From the NCBI RefSeq assembly GCF_004920405.1, contig NZ_RFLV01000001.1:496001-560000 (forward strand): DNA of 64,000 nt, read 5' to 3'. The first letter of the stretch is position 1. Each line of letters begins with the position of its first letter. This DNA comes from Pseudomonas leptonychotis (GTDB lineage Bacteria > Pseudomonadota > Gammaproteobacteria > Pseudomonadales > Pseudomonadaceae). Positions 1-8,823 of this stretch are shown here, piece by piece. The translations under genes were made by a program, and so were the position numbers. Under the pieces are notes generated by a model. The model saw only the letters and a program-made list of their open reading frames with translations. It searched no databases and had not been told where the DNA came from.

Positions 1-64
1 AGCGTTTGCGGTCTTGGTAGATAATTTCGCCTTGCTCGGGGTGCTGCACAGTGAACTGATGCAT
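1..64 (-). CDS. 5' end of an unidentified gene (partial)
   Basis: Reading leftward from an ATG at 64-62, 21 codons stay open to the window edge and begin Met-His-Gln-Phe-Thr-Val-Gln-His-Pro-Glu. The fragment is too short to name. It is divergent from the AraC-type regulator at 175, with about 110 bp between the two starts, which is the usual layout for a regulator and its target, so it may be the regulated gene. That link is inference; only the open frame and its position are seen. Confidence 0.45.
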   Translation of the reverse strand, partial: MHQFTVQHPEQGEIIYQDRKR

Positions 65-174
65 TGACTAGTCCTCAGGGACACTTGTTGTGCTTATCAC
101 TCTAAGGTCACGATGGGCTGACTTAAATTGCAGTTAATGACGAATTACTGGTCATTTATCGCCATACTCGACCC

Positions 175-1209
175 ATGAACAACGAACTCAGCCAACTGCC
201 CACACCCAGTACCTACACCCGGCTCTTGCTACAGCGCTGGCCGCAGCAGGCGGGCAAGCTTCTGGCGGGCACAGGGCTGGGGGAAACCCTGCCGGCCACC
301 ACCACCTACATCAATGCCGCGCAACAACTGCAGATTTTCCGCAACGTTATGGCGCTGGCTGGGCGCAGTGACTGGGGGCTGATATTCGGTCAGCAGCTCA
401 ACATCAACAGTCATGGCCCACTCGGCTTTGCCGCGCTCAGCGCACCGACTTTAGGCGAAGGGCTGGATGTTCTGGTGCAGTTTGCGCAAATACGCGCGCC
501 CTTCATCGGCTTCAGCGCCAGCCAGGAGCACAACCAGTACTGCCTTACGGTGGACACTCAGCGCTATCCATTGGGCGAGCTGGAACTGCCGCTGATTGAC
601 GTGCTGATGCAAATCGCCAGCAGTTATGTCGAAGCGGTAATGGGTCATAGCGCCAGCGAGGTCACGTTGCAGTTTGCCTGGCCCGCTCCCCCTCATGCGC
701 CGCTGTATGCCCAGCACTTCAGTGGCAGGTGCACGTTCGACGCCACCACTACGGCCTTCAAAATGCCCGCCGAGCTGCGCCGTCTACCGTGCCCCCTGCA
801 TGACGAAAAAACCTACCGCGCAGCGTTGATGCGCTGCCGCGAAGCACTGGATAACCTGCGCCACCGCAAAGATATTCTGACCCGCGCCGAGCATTGGCTA
901 ACGGCCCATTTCGATCAACTCACCACCCTCGGCGACCCGATCAGCCACCCTCGGTTGGTTGACCTGGCAGCCGCACTGGCCCTGTCCCCGCGAACGCTCA
1001 TCCGCCGCCTGGATGAACACGGCACCAGCTTCCGCAGCCTATGCAGCGCCCAGCAACAGCAACTCGCGTGCCGCTTGCTTAGCGATGCGCGCTACTCAGT
1101 CAGCGATATTGCTCAATTGCTGGGCTACAGCGACGCCGCCAACTTCGGCCGCGCTTTTCGCCAGACGACCGGCGTCGCACCCGGGCAATACCGGCGCGCG
1201 AAACGCTAA
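175..1209 (+). CDS. AraC family transcriptional regulator, arabinose-binding-like N-terminus
   Basis: Protein of 344 residues. The last ~100 residues form the double helix-turn-helix of AraC/XylS proteins: a first HTH near LVDLAAALALSPRTLIRRL and a second near YSVSDIAQLLGYSDAANFGR, ending in the typical FRQTTGVAPGQYRR signature. The N-terminal ~200 residues resemble the effector-binding domain of regulators such as OruR/ArgR-like AraC proteins (Arabinose_bd type), with no signal peptide or membrane segment. It is divergent from the partial gene at 1-64, its most likely target. The effector cannot be read from sequence. The family call is firm; the regulated pathway is unknown. Confidence 0.88.
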   Translation: MNNELSQLPTPSTYTRLLLQRWPQQAGKLLAGTGLGETLPATTTYINAAQQLQIFRNVMALAGRSDWGLIFGQQLNINSHGPLGFAALSAPTLGEGLDVLVQFAQIRAPFIGFSASQEHNQYCLTVDTQRYPLGELELPLIDVLMQIASSYVEAVMGHSASEVTLQFAWPAPPHAPLYAQHFSGRCTFDATTTAFKMPAELRRLPCPLHDEKTYRAALMRCREALDNLRHRKDILTRAEHWLTAHFDQLTTLGDPISHPRLVDLAAALALSPRTLIRRLDEHGTSFRSLCSAQQQQLACRLLSDARYSVSDIAQLLGYSDAANFGRAFRQTTGVAPGQYRRAKR

Positions 1210-1387
1210 GATGGCCACACCGGGCAAACCAATAACCACCCGCAACAACGATGAGGCGCACGTTATAACTGCGCAAGCCCGACCGATGGCTAGCGCCCTG
1301 TGACAGCAGCAACGCAGCTCAGTAGACGACCGCGCGGTTAACACCTACAGAATCATCACGCTTAAACATCCACACACTGGTATCCCT

Positions 1388-2212
1388 ATGCGCCTGTTTA
1401 TTTGCTTTATCACCCTCTGCCTTGCCCTACCCGCGCATGCCGACGGCTTTATCAGCCGCCTGCTGAATAAGCCGGTTCCCGGCGGCGTGGCAGTGGTTGA
1501 TCTGGGCGCAGAAGAAACGGCGCCCAGCGTGCGCTATCAGAACAAACCGGTATTGGTGATCAAAGAAGATCAACAGCGCTGGATTGCAATTGTCGGCGTG
1601 CCGCTCAGCGCCAAACCAGGCAGCCAGAACATCAGCGTCAACGGCGGCCAGACGCTGACTTTCCAAGTCGACAACAAGCATTACAGCGAACAGCGCATCA
1701 CTATCAAGAACCAGCAACAGGTCAATCCGAACGCGAAAAACCTTGCGCGCATCGAGCGCGAGATGGCCGAACAAACCCGCGCCTACCAACAATTCAGCCC
1801 GCGCCAGCCGAGTAACCTGCTATTCGACAAGCCGGTCAACGGGCCGCTTTCTAGCCCCTTCGGTTTGCGCCGCTTCTTTAACGGCGAGGAGCGCAACCCG
1901 CACTCAGGCCTGGACTTCGCCGCCAATAGCGGCACCCCGATCAAAGCCCCCGCTGCGGGCAAGGTCATCCTGACGGGCGATTACTTCTTCAACGGTAAAA
2001 CCGTGTTTGTCGATCACGGCCAGGGCTTGATCAGCATGTTCTGCCACCTCTCGGTGATCGGGGTAAAAGTCGGCGATGAGCTGCTGCGTGGTGGCGCGCT
2101 CGGCAAGGTTGGCGCCACTGGCCGCGCCACGGGTCCGCACTTGCACTGGAATGTCAGCTTGAACGACGCCCGGGTCGATCCGGCGATTTTTATTGGCGCT
2201 TTTACGCCATAA
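1388..2212 (+). CDS. M23 family zinc metallopeptidase, secreted (probable murein endopeptidase)
   Basis: 274 residues with a signal peptide of about 18 residues (hydrophobic MRLFICFITLCLALPAHA, then D-G). Residues 25-110 form a beta-rich N-terminal domain. The LytM/M23 peptidase domain covers roughly 150-270, with zinc ligands H172 and D176 in HSGLD and H253 in HLH (H251-L-H253), plus the catalytic-type H220. All metal and catalytic positions are intact, so it should be an active D,D-endopeptidase-like enzyme cutting peptidoglycan cross-links in the periplasm. P. aeruginosa has a similar M23 protein at the equivalent place. The downstream flagellin gene starts 104 bp later behind its own promoter, so the two are probably not one operon. 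Confidence 0.9.
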   Translation: MRLFICFITLCLALPAHADGFISRLLNKPVPGGVAVVDLGAEETAPSVRYQNKPVLVIKEDQQRWIAIVGVPLSAKPGSQNISVNGGQTLTFQVDNKHYSEQRITIKNQQQVNPNAKNLARIEREMAEQTRAYQQFSPRQPSNLLFDKPVNGPLSSPFGLRRFFNGEERNPHSGLDFAANSGTPIKAPAAGKVILTGDYFFNGKTVFVDHGQGLISMFCHLSVIGVKVGDELLRGGALGKVGATGRATGPHLHWNVSLNDARVDPAIFIGAFTP

Positions 2213-2240
2213 CCGTTCGTCGGCTTTCGCCTTAACCATT

Positions 2241-2267
2241 TCAAGACTCTCCAGCGTCTGCCGACTA
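2241..2267 (+). promoter_or_regulatory. Sigma-28 (FliA)-type promoter of the flagellin gene
   Basis: TCAAGACT at 2241-2248, an 11-bp spacer, and GCCGACTA at 2260-2267. This is close to the FliA consensus (TAAAGTTT or TCAAGTTT, N11, GCCGATAA) and sits 48 bp before the flagellin ATG. Motif and spacing are seen directly; sigma-28 use is inferred from the match and the flagellin product. It would place this gene in the late flagellar class even though no other flagellar gene is in the window. Confidence 0.72.
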
Positions 2268-2315
2268 AGCCTGTGACGCCGGGCTTTCCGTCCGGTTGAG
2301 TGGGTACGCACGAAG

Positions 2316-3992
2316 ATGCTGACGGTTAATACCAACATCTCGTCGTCATTTACACGTCGCCAACTGGAGAGCAACAGCACGGCCCTCAATACTTCGCTGC
2401 AGCGTCTGTCCACCGGACAACGCATCAACAGCGCGAAGGACGATGCCGCCGGGCTGCAAATCTCCAACCGTCTGACCTCGCAAGTGCGGGGGCTGAATGT
2501 GGCTACGCGCAATGCAAACGACGGCATATCGCTGCTGCAGGTAGGTGAAGGCGCGTTGCAAAGCGTCACCGATGCCCTGCAGCGCATTCGCGCGCTCGGT
2601 TTGCAGGCCATGAACGGCTCCAACGGAGCCAGTGAGCGCACGGCCCTGGACCAAGAAGCCCAACAGCTACTGCAAGAGATCAACCGCGTAAACGAAACCA
2701 CGACCTTTGCTGGGCGAAAGGTATTTGACCAAGGCACCTTCTCGGTTCTCGGCGATCTCGACCAGAGGGCCGTGCTCAATGCCCTGAAAGGTTTCTGGAT
2801 CAGCGAAGGTGAACAGCGAGTGGCCGATGCGTTCGGCCTGAGCGCGGATGGTGCTGAACTGAAAATCACCTTTAGCAACGACTCATCCAGCCAAGCACTG
2901 GCTTCTGTTTCAGGCAGCTCGGGCGCTGGCGGGAAGATCTTTAATCAGGTTCTCAACGTCAACCTGGCCTACTTCGATGCCTCAAGCCTGCCCAACGGCG
3001 GCAGTACGCCGCAATACACCGACCGGGTCATTGCCCACGAGATGGCGCATGCCGTCATGGGCCGCACCATGAACTTTGCCGGGCTGCCCAGCTGGTTTAT
3101 CGAGGGCAGCGCCGAGGCTGTGCAGGGGGCTGACGAGCGCCTGTCTGGAGACACCGCTGGCGGCACCAATACTGCTGCTATTTTGGCAGCATTTAACGCC
3201 GATGATGTAAGCGGCTCAGCCGGTTACTCCGGTGGTTATGCGGCCATCCGTTATATGCATGAAGAGATTAAAACCTCAGGGGGTGCAGGCATCAAAGACA
3301 TCATGGGCTACTTGAAGCAAAACAGTGGCTCAACCCTGGACCAAGCCCTGACCAACGCCAGCAAGGGTGCCTTCACTGGACTGGCGGACTTCCAGACAAA
3401 ATTCAATACCGATGCGGCTACCTATATCGCCAGCCTGGACCTGACCAACGCCGACACCGGCGCCATTGGAGGTTTCGATGCCGACGGCGGCAATGTATTC
3501 ACCGCCGAGAACGTACTGCGCAATCAGGGCACCGGTCTGCCGGGCTCGCAAGGCTTCGAATTGGTTGAACCAAAACTGTTTAACGCCACTGGCGTAGGTG
3601 GAAATGCCCTCACCCAGTTCCAGATTGGAGCAGAGGCCTACGAAACGATAGAAATCGGCTTTAGTGCATTCAGTGCTGATGCGCTGGCCTTGAGCCGCCT
3701 GGACCTCAGCAAGACCCCTGGCCTAGCGGTGATGGACATTGATGATGCACTGGCCTATATCGACCGTCAGCGTGGCTATATGGGAGCCCTGCAAAATCGC
3801 CTGGAAAGCACCATCAACAACCTGCAAAGCATTGCCGAGAATTCAGCCGCCAGCCGCTCACGCATCCTCGACACTGATTTCGCTGCAGAAACCTCAAACC
3901 TTGTTTCTCGACAAATCATTCAGCAGGCCGCGCAAAGCGTGCTTGCCCAAGCCAATCAACGGCCTCAAGCCGTGCTAAGCCTGCTCAGTTAA
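2316..3992 (+). CDS. Flagellin with internal zinc metallopeptidase domain (flagellinolysin type)
   Basis: 558 residues. Residues 1-140 are a standard flagellin N-terminus (D0/D1: [27 protein letters not shown]), and residues ~475-558 are the matching C-terminal helix ([20 protein letters not shown]). Between them, instead of the usual D2/D3 surface domain, lies a gluzincin-like protease: H241-E-M-A-H245 (zinc ligands and general base E242) followed by WFIEGSAE with E263 as probable third ligand, 18 residues after H245. This is the architecture described as flagellinolysin (Eckhard and co-workers, 2017), where proteolytically active flagellins assemble into the filament. The start is MLTVNTN, one residue shorter than the usual MALTVNTN. 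It is an orphan between an M23 peptidase gene and leuA, behind a FliA-like promoter. No transmembrane segment or signal peptide is seen; export would be through the flagellar type III apparatus. Substrates are unknown. Confidence 0.92.
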   Translation: MLTVNTNISSSFTRRQLESNSTALNTSLQRLSTGQRINSAKDDAAGLQISNRLTSQVRGLNVATRNANDGISLLQVGEGALQSVTDALQRIRALGLQAMNGSNGASERTALDQEAQQLLQEINRVNETTTFAGRKVFDQGTFSVLGDLDQRAVLNALKGFWISEGEQRVADAFGLSADGAELKITFSNDSSSQALASVSGSSGAGGKIFNQVLNVNLAYFDASSLPNGGSTPQYTDRVIAHEMAHAVMGRTMNFAGLPSWFIEGSAEAVQGADERLSGDTAGGTNTAAILAAFNADDVSGSAGYSGGYAAIRYMHEEIKTSGGAGIKDIMGYLKQNSGSTLDQALTNASKGAFTGLADFQTKFNTDAATYIASLDLTNADTGAIGGFDADGGNVFTAENVLRNQGTGLPGSQGFELVEPKLFNATGVGGNALTQFQIGAEAYETIEIGFSAFSADALALSRLDLSKTPGLAVMDIDDALAYIDRQRGYMGALQNRLESTINNLQSIAENSAASRSRILDTDFAAETSNLVSRQIIQQAAQSVLAQANQRPQAVLSLLS

Positions 3993-4088
3993 GCGCTCGC
4001 AATCGGCGCTATATATTCGATACATCACCGCAAAAAAAACCCAAAAAAAACCCAATCACGCAATCAGAAAGCGTTTTTCTATCAATGC

Positions 4089-4117
4089 TTGCACGCTTTA
4101 CCCTCGCTGGTTAGGGT
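4089..4117 (+). promoter_or_regulatory. Candidate sigma-70 promoter for the leuA leader
   Basis: TTGCAC at 4089-4094, a 17-bp spacer, and TAGGGT at 4112-4117. The predicted start of transcription would fall almost on the ATG of the proposed leader peptide at 4125, which would make that message nearly leaderless. This lowers confidence in either the promoter or the peptide start. Confidence 0.35.
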
Positions 4118-4124
4118 TGACGCC

Positions 4125-4259
4125 ATGCACACTAATCACACCCTTATTCTGCTGCGCCAACAGCCAAGACCCACAGGGGTGTGGGATATGCCGCTAGCCC
4201 GCCGGGAGCGGGCGCGGCACTCTGCTTGGCCAGCCAACGACTGCGTGGCTAATACCTGA
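4125..4259 (+). promoter_or_regulatory. Putative leuA leader peptide and attenuator region
   Basis: A 44-codon reading frame starts ATG CAC ACT AAT CAC ACC CTT ATT CTG CTG, encoding MHTNHTLILL with three leucines in four codons, and ends TGA at 4257-4259. The RNA can fold several hairpins: CCACA/TGTGG at 4171-4184, GCCCGC/GCGGGC at 4197-4213, and two that exclude each other, TTGGC/GCCAA at 4226-4237 versus AGCCA/TGGCT at 4232-4250. Leucine codons plus alternative hairpins just ahead of leuA suggest leucine-responsive attenuation. There is no clear U-tract, so a standard terminator is not proven. Confidence 0.5.
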
Positions 4260-4331
4260 CAACCACGCCCTGCCTTATTTTTCAAATTCTGCCCGGTTCG
4301 CCGATTGCCGCCGCGCTAAAAGGATTGCCTC

Positions 4332-6002
4332 ATGAGCATGCTGAAAGATCCATCCAACAAATACCGTCCGTTCACCCAGATTGCCATCCCGGATCGCACC
4401 TGGCCGGACAAGATCATCGACAAAGCGCCTATCTGGCTATCCACCGACCTGCGCGATGGCAACCAGTCGCTGATCGAGCCGATGGATGCCGAGAAGAAGA
4501 TGCGTTTCTTCAAGTGCCTGCTGGCCGTGGGTCTGAAGGAAATCGAAGTGGGTTTCCCGTCCGCCTCACAGACCGATTTCGACTTCGTTCGCGAGCTGAT
4601 CGAAGGTGGCCACATCCCCGATGACGTAACCATCCAGGTGCTGACCCAAGCCCGCGACGACCTTATCGAGCGCACCTTCGAGTCGCTCAAGGGCGCGAAG
4701 AAAGCCATCGTGCATTACTACAACGCCTGCGCGCCGAGCTTCCGCAAAATCGTCTTCAATCAGGACAAAGCGGGCGTCAAAGCCATCGCCGTAGCCGCTG
4801 GCAAAACCATCAAGCGCCTGGCCGATGCTGCGCCAGAAACCCAGTGGGGCTTTGAGTACTCTCCGGAAGTGTTTAGCAGCACTGAAACCGACTTTGCCGT
4901 CGAGGTGTGCAACGCGGTAATCGCGGTGTTCCAGCCCACCCCGGCCCAGCCGCTGATCCTCAACTTGCCCGCCACCATCGAGTGCGCCACGCCGAACAAC
5001 TACGCCGACCAGATCGAGTGGTTTGGTCGCCATATCGATAAGCGCGACAGCGTGCTGCTCAGCGTGCACACCCACAACGACCGGGGTACTGGCGTCGCCG
5101 CCACCGAGTTGGCGGTCATGGCCGGAGCGGATCGCGTTGAAGGTTGCCTGTTCGGCAACGGCGAGCGTACCGGCAACGTCTGCCTGGTGACCGTGGCGCT
5201 GAACCTCTACACCCAAGGTGTGAACCCGCAGCTGGATTTCTCCGATATCGACGCCGTGCGCAAGGTGGTCGAGGACTGCAACCAGATCCCGGTGCACCCA
5301 CGTCACCCGTATGCCGGTGACTTGGTGCACACCGCCTTCTCCGGCTCGCACCAGGATGCGATCCGTAAAGGCTTTACCCAACAAAAGGCCGATGCCGTTT
5401 GGGAAGTGCCGTACCTGCCGATTGACCCTGCCGATATTGGCCGAGATTACGAGGCGGTGATTCGGGTCAACAGCCAGTCCGGCAAAGGCGGCATCACCTT
5501 CCTACTCGAACAGGAATACGGCATTAACCTGCCGCGCCGTATGCAGATCGAGTTCAGCCAAGTCGTGCAACGAGAAACCGACCGCCTCGGCCTGGAAATG
5601 AGTGCTGCGCAGATCTACAAATTGCTCGACAGCGAATACCTGCAAGCCACCACGCCCTATGCACTGAAAGGCCACCGCCTGCAGGAAGAGAACGGTACCA
5701 GCGCGGTCGACGTCGAGATCGTCAGCGAAGGTGAAACCCAGCACTGGCGCGGCATCGGTAAAGGCCCGCTGGAAGCGCTGGTCGCCGGCTTGCCTGTCGC
5801 CGTGGAGATCATGGATTACTGCGAACACGCCATCGGCGCGGGCACCAACGCTAAGGCAGCGGCCTATATCGAGCTACGCGTTAACGGCGGTCGCGCCCTA
5901 CACGGCGTCGGCATCGACGAAAACCTGACCACGGCAAGCTTTCGCGCGCTGTTCAGCGCACTGAACCGCGCCATTGGCCAAGCGGCCGAACAAGCCGCCT
6001 AA
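4332..6002 (+). CDS. leuA: 2-isopropylmalate synthase
   Basis: 556 residues. It condenses acetyl-CoA with 2-oxoisovalerate, the first committed step of leucine synthesis, in the cytoplasm. The TIM-barrel HMGL-like domain carries the DRE-TIM metal motif as R41-D42-G43-N44-Q45 and the metal histidines H246 and H248 in HTHNDRG, followed by [12 protein letters not shown]. The C-terminal ~130 residues form the LeuA regulatory (leucine-feedback) domain. Length and the [14 protein letters not shown] start match the long LeuA2 type found in Pseudomonas and actinobacteria. It is single-gene here, with a putative leader upstream and a strong hairpin just after the stop. Confidence 0.97.
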   Translation: MSMLKDPSNKYRPFTQIAIPDRTWPDKIIDKAPIWLSTDLRDGNQSLIEPMDAEKKMRFFKCLLAVGLKEIEVGFPSASQTDFDFVRELIEGGHIPDDVTIQVLTQARDDLIERTFESLKGAKKAIVHYYNACAPSFRKIVFNQDKAGVKAIAVAAGKTIKRLADAAPETQWGFEYSPEVFSSTETDFAVEVCNAVIAVFQPTPAQPLILNLPATIECATPNNYADQIEWFGRHIDKRDSVLLSVHTHNDRGTGVAATELAVMAGADRVEGCLFGNGERTGNVCLVTVALNLYTQGVNPQLDFSDIDAVRKVVEDCNQIPVHPRHPYAGDLVHTAFSGSHQDAIRKGFTQQKADAVWEVPYLPIDPADIGRDYEAVIRVNSQSGKGGITFLLEQEYGINLPRRMQIEFSQVVQRETDRLGLEMSAAQIYKLLDSEYLQATTPYALKGHRLQEENGTSAVDVEIVSEGETQHWRGIGKGPLEALVAGLPVAVEIMDYCEHAIGAGTNAKAAAYIELRVNGGRALHGVGIDENLTTASFRALFSALNRAIGQAAEQAA

Positions 6003-6008
6003 ATGGCG

Positions 6009-6043
6009 CAGGCCGCTATGGGGTCATACCCGATAGCGGCCTG
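6009..6043. terminator. Hairpin after leuA
   Basis: An inverted repeat, CAGGCCGCTAT and ATAGCGGCCTG, encloses a smaller GGGT-CAT-ACCC stem. It lies 6 bp past the leuA stop and 17 bp before the end of the convergent HxlR gene. The stem is strong, but neither strand has a good T-run, so intrinsic termination is likely rather than certain. Confidence 0.5.
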
Positions 6044-6059
6044 AAATAGCCGACCCGCC

Positions 6060-6428
6060 TTATTCGCCCTGCTGCTGCCAATGACTACGGCCCCATTCAC
6101 ACATGGCGGCCAGCACCGGCTGTAATGTGGCGCCGTGCTCGGTCACGCAATACTCCACCCGCGGCGGCACCTCAGCAAACACCGTGCGAGTCAGTACGCC
6201 TACACGCTCCAGTTCGCGCAACTGCTGGGTCAGCATCTTTTCAGTGATGTCCGGCACCAGCCGCTTCAATTCGGAAAAGCGCAACGGAGCATTAAGTAAG
6301 CGATACACCAGCAGTGCCTTCCACTTGCCACCGATCACCTCCAAGGTGACATCCATCGGTGTGCTGTAGACCTTGTCACCCTGCATCAGGCGCTTGTTTT
6401 CAACGCCTTCCGATTGCTGTTCAGCCAT
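6060..6428 (-). CDS. HxlR family transcriptional regulator
   Basis: 122 residues from the ATG at 6428; an in-frame GTG lies directly upstream. It is a single winged-helix domain of the HxlR type: PMDVTLEVIGGKWKALLVY at about residues 24-42, the recognition region RFSELKRLVPDITEKMLTQQL, and the wing with VPPRVEYCVTEHG. HxlR proteins often sense electrophiles or aldehydes and control a neighbouring redox enzyme. The gene is divergent from an Old Yellow Enzyme with a 120-bp gap holding direct repeats, so it probably represses or activates that gene and itself. One cysteine (in EYCVTEHG) could be a sensing residue, which is inference. Confidence 0.9.
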   Translation of the reverse strand: MAEQQSEGVENKRLMQGDKVYSTPMDVTLEVIGGKWKALLVYRLLNAPLRFSELKRLVPDITEKMLTQQLRELERVGVLTRTVFAEVPPRVEYCVTEHGATLQPVLAAMCEWGRSHWQQQGE

Positions 6429-6431
6429 CAC

Positions 6432-6453
6432 AAGTTACCTTTAAGTAAGTTAC
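6432..6453. promoter_or_regulatory. Direct repeats in the HxlR/OYE intergenic region (candidate operator)
   Basis: AAGTTAC occurs at 6432-6438 and again at 6447-6453, 15 bp apart, immediately upstream of the HxlR start. A CATAAT at 6494-6499 could be the -10 of the oxidoreductase gene. The repeats are seen; HxlR binding is inferred from position. Confidence 0.4.
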
Positions 6454-6548
6454 AGCCCTTATCGTACGTACTTCCCAAAAAGATCGCCACGCGCATAATA
6501 GCCGCCATGGCTCATACCAGCCACTTCGACGACCTTGATGGAGGCTTC

Positions 6549-7649
6549 ATGACGATCAAACACCTGCTCACGCCGCTGCAACTGGGCACTCTAACTTTGC
6601 CCAACCGCTTAGTGATGGCGCCTTTGACGCGCCAACGCAGCCTACCTGGTAATGTTCCGGGGGAGCTTAATGCCAGTTACTACGCCCAACGCGCCAACGC
6701 AGGTTTGATCATCAGCGAAGCCAGCCAAGTCTGCCCTGAGGGCCAAGGCTACGCCTGGACCCCAGGTATCCACAGCGAGGCGCAAGTGGCCGGCTGGCAG
6801 CACGTTACACAAGCGGTACATGAGGCCGGCGGGCGTATTTTCTTGCAACTCTGGCATGTCGGGCGCATTTCCCACCCACTGCTGCAGCCCAATGGCGCTG
6901 ACCCGGTGGCACCCTCCGCCATCCAGGCGAAGGCTGAGTGCTATGTGGTCGAGGCCGACGGCAGTCATCACAAAGCCGCCACGGCCAAGCCGCGCGCACT
7001 GGAACTGAGCGAACTGCCAGGTGTAGTAGCGGCCTACGCTCAGGGCAGCGCTAATTCCATCAAGGCCGGTTTTGATGGTGTGGAAGTGCATGCCGCCAAC
7101 GGCTACCTGTTGGACCAATTCCTCTGCTCCAACAGCAACCAACGCAGCGATGCTTATGGCGGCTCAGTCGAGAACCGTGCGCGCCTGGTACTGCAGGTAG
7201 TCGATGCCGCCGTGAGCACGGTGGGTGACAGCCGCAAGGTCGGTATTCGTATTTCGCCTATGGGCACCTTTGGCGATGTTAATGATGCCAATCCGCTGGA
7301 GACCTTCAGCTATCTGGTTAAGCAACTTAACAGCCGTAACCTGGCCTACTTGCACGTCAACCGTCCGGACTGGTTAGGCGGCACCTTCGAAGGCTTTGAT
7401 GCGTTGCTGCGCGCACTGCGCGATCTGTATACCGGCACCCTGATTATCGCAGGCGGGCAAACAGCCGAAAGCGGTGAACAGGCCATCGCCGAAGGCCTCG
7501 CTGACCTGGTGGCATACGGCCGCCCTTATATTGCCAACCCAGATCTACTTGCCCGCTTCCAGGCCGGCGCCGACCTCAACCCACTGGACGGCAATACCTT
7601 GTATGGCGGCGGCGCCGAGGGTTACACCGATTATCCACGCATGAGCTGA
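6549..7649 (+). CDS. Old Yellow Enzyme family NADH:flavin oxidoreductase (NemA-like)
   Basis: 366 residues from the ATG at 6549, chosen because GGAGG lies 4 bases upstream and the protein then begins MTIKHLLTPLQLG like its relatives. It is an FMN-dependent TIM barrel with PLTRQRSLPGNVPG near the N-terminus, the substrate-binding EVHAANGYLLDQFL, the SVENRARL segment and GRPYIANPDL near the end. Such enzymes reduce alpha,beta-unsaturated carbonyls, nitroesters or N-ethylmaleimide in the cytoplasm. The divergent HxlR gene is the likely regulator, giving a small electrophile-response unit. The exact substrate is unknown. Confidence 0.93.
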   Translation: MTIKHLLTPLQLGTLTLPNRLVMAPLTRQRSLPGNVPGELNASYYAQRANAGLIISEASQVCPEGQGYAWTPGIHSEAQVAGWQHVTQAVHEAGGRIFLQLWHVGRISHPLLQPNGADPVAPSAIQAKAECYVVEADGSHHKAATAKPRALELSELPGVVAAYAQGSANSIKAGFDGVEVHAANGYLLDQFLCSNSNQRSDAYGGSVENRARLVLQVVDAAVSTVGDSRKVGIRISPMGTFGDVNDANPLETFSYLVKQLNSRNLAYLHVNRPDWLGGTFEGFDALLRALRDLYTGTLIIAGGQTAESGEQAIAEGLADLVAYGRPYIANPDLLARFQAGADLNPLDGNTLYGGGAEGYTDYPRMS

Positions 7650-7670
7650 CGCCCCTGCCGCATGCACTTA

Positions 7671-7707
7671 CCACCCCTGACCTTACGGTAAATCAGGCCA
7701 GGGGTGG
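7671..7707. terminator. Hairpin between convergent genes
   Basis: CCACCCCTG at 7671-7679 pairs with CAGGGGTGG at 7699-7707, between the stop of the flavin oxidoreductase and the stop of the SDR gene. There is no clear T-run, so this is a candidate bidirectional terminator only. Confidence 0.4.
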
Positions 7708-7721
7708 CGCAAGCTTCAGCG

Positions 7722-8789
7722 TTAAGCTGCTGAAGACGCCCCCGCCAGGTAACGTGCGGTCAGCCGTAGAGTTTGCGCCATATCGGGCCAGCTCAATCCG
7801 TGGCGTACCGCCAACGCCTCAGCCGCTGCGGTATCAAAACGTGTGGTTTGGATAAAATCCAGTGACTCGGCATCGGTGCGCAACAACCGCGACACACCAG
7901 GCACCTTCAACAGCACGCGCAAAAGGGGTATCGGCAAATGTCGGCTTGGTGCACGCACATCCAGCACATGCGCCAAGAGTTGCAACACACCCTGCAGATT
8001 TGGCGTGCGTGCATCCAACGCCAGTATCTCCTGCCCGGCCTGCCGCTCATCGAATGCGGCGGCCACCATCAATTCAGCTAGAAAATCCACACTAATCAAC
8101 GGCAGCCAGTGCGCCGCTGAACCAGGGATTGCACTCAAACGGCCCCCCGCAAGGTTGCCTATCAAGCCGGCCAAAGGCTGCGCCTTCAAGATATGCCCAC
8201 TCTGGCTATGGCCACAAACGGTGGCGGGATGCACCACCGTCAACTCCGCGCGCCACTCGCGCATGGCCGCCACAACCCGAAAGTGCGCCTCCAACTTGCT
8301 GCCTTCATACCCCCCTGCACGCCGGTAGACAGCGCTCCAATCCGTGTTCTGCGGGGTGACGAGGTCGACACCAAGACACTGCAGATGCGCCTGATTGGCC
8401 AGCATAAAGCCGCCGACCATAAGCAGGCGACTGCCCTGCTGCGCGGCCAACCTGGCCACAGCCAGGGCGCCCTCGACATTCACTTGGCGCGCCTGTTCGG
8501 CAGGCAACCCCCAGGCAAACTGCGCTCCCAGATGAAAGATCACCGCCGCTTGACTCACCTGCTCAAGGGCCGCGGCATCCAGGCCCAGATCCACCTGCGC
8601 CAAATCCCCCGACACGGCCGATAGCAGCGCCCCTTGCCCACCGAGGTGATCGATCTGCAAACGCAATTCAGGCAACGTGTGCGGGCGGCGCATCAGCAGG
8701 GTGACGGTATGGCCTTTGCGAGTCAGTGCCGCCACAAGATGCTGGCCGATAAAGCCGCTGCCACCGGTTACCAAACAGTGTGTATTCAT
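7722..8789 (-). CDS. Extended short-chain dehydrogenase/NAD(P)-dependent epimerase-like protein
   Basis: 355 residues from the ATG at 8789, which has GGGGAG seven bases upstream. The Rossmann nucleotide-binding motif TGGSGFIG is at residues 8-15, and the catalytic tyrosine/lysine pair is Y161-E-G-S-K165. The fold is that of extended SDRs such as 3-beta-hydroxysteroid dehydrogenase/dihydroflavonol reductase-like proteins. The natural substrate is not predictable. A MerR regulator is divergent from it, and the shared promoter holds a 22-bp palindrome inside an overlong spacer, so this gene is the probable MerR target. Confidence 0.88.
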   Translation of the reverse strand: MNTHCLVTGGSGFIGQHLVAALTRKGHTVTLLMRRPHTLPELRLQIDHLGGQGALLSAVSGDLAQVDLGLDAAALEQVSQAAVIFHLGAQFAWGLPAEQARQVNVEGALAVARLAAQQGSRLLMVGGFMLANQAHLQCLGVDLVTPQNTDWSAVYRRAGGYEGSKLEAHFRVVAAMREWRAELTVVHPATVCGHSQSGHILKAQPLAGLIGNLAGGRLSAIPGSAAHWLPLISVDFLAELMVAAAFDERQAGQEILALDARTPNLQGVLQLLAHVLDVRAPSRHLPIPLLRVLLKVPGVSRLLRTDAESLDFIQTTRFDTAAAEALAVRHGLSWPDMAQTLRLTARYLAGASSAA

Positions 8790-8823
8790 GGTCAATCTCC
8801 CCGAGCTATTGATGACTCGAGCA

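Noticed and set aside
1904..2878. A 324-codon frame antisense to the M23 and flagellin genes
   Set aside because: It crosses two well-supported genes and the FliA promoter and shows no recognisable domain.
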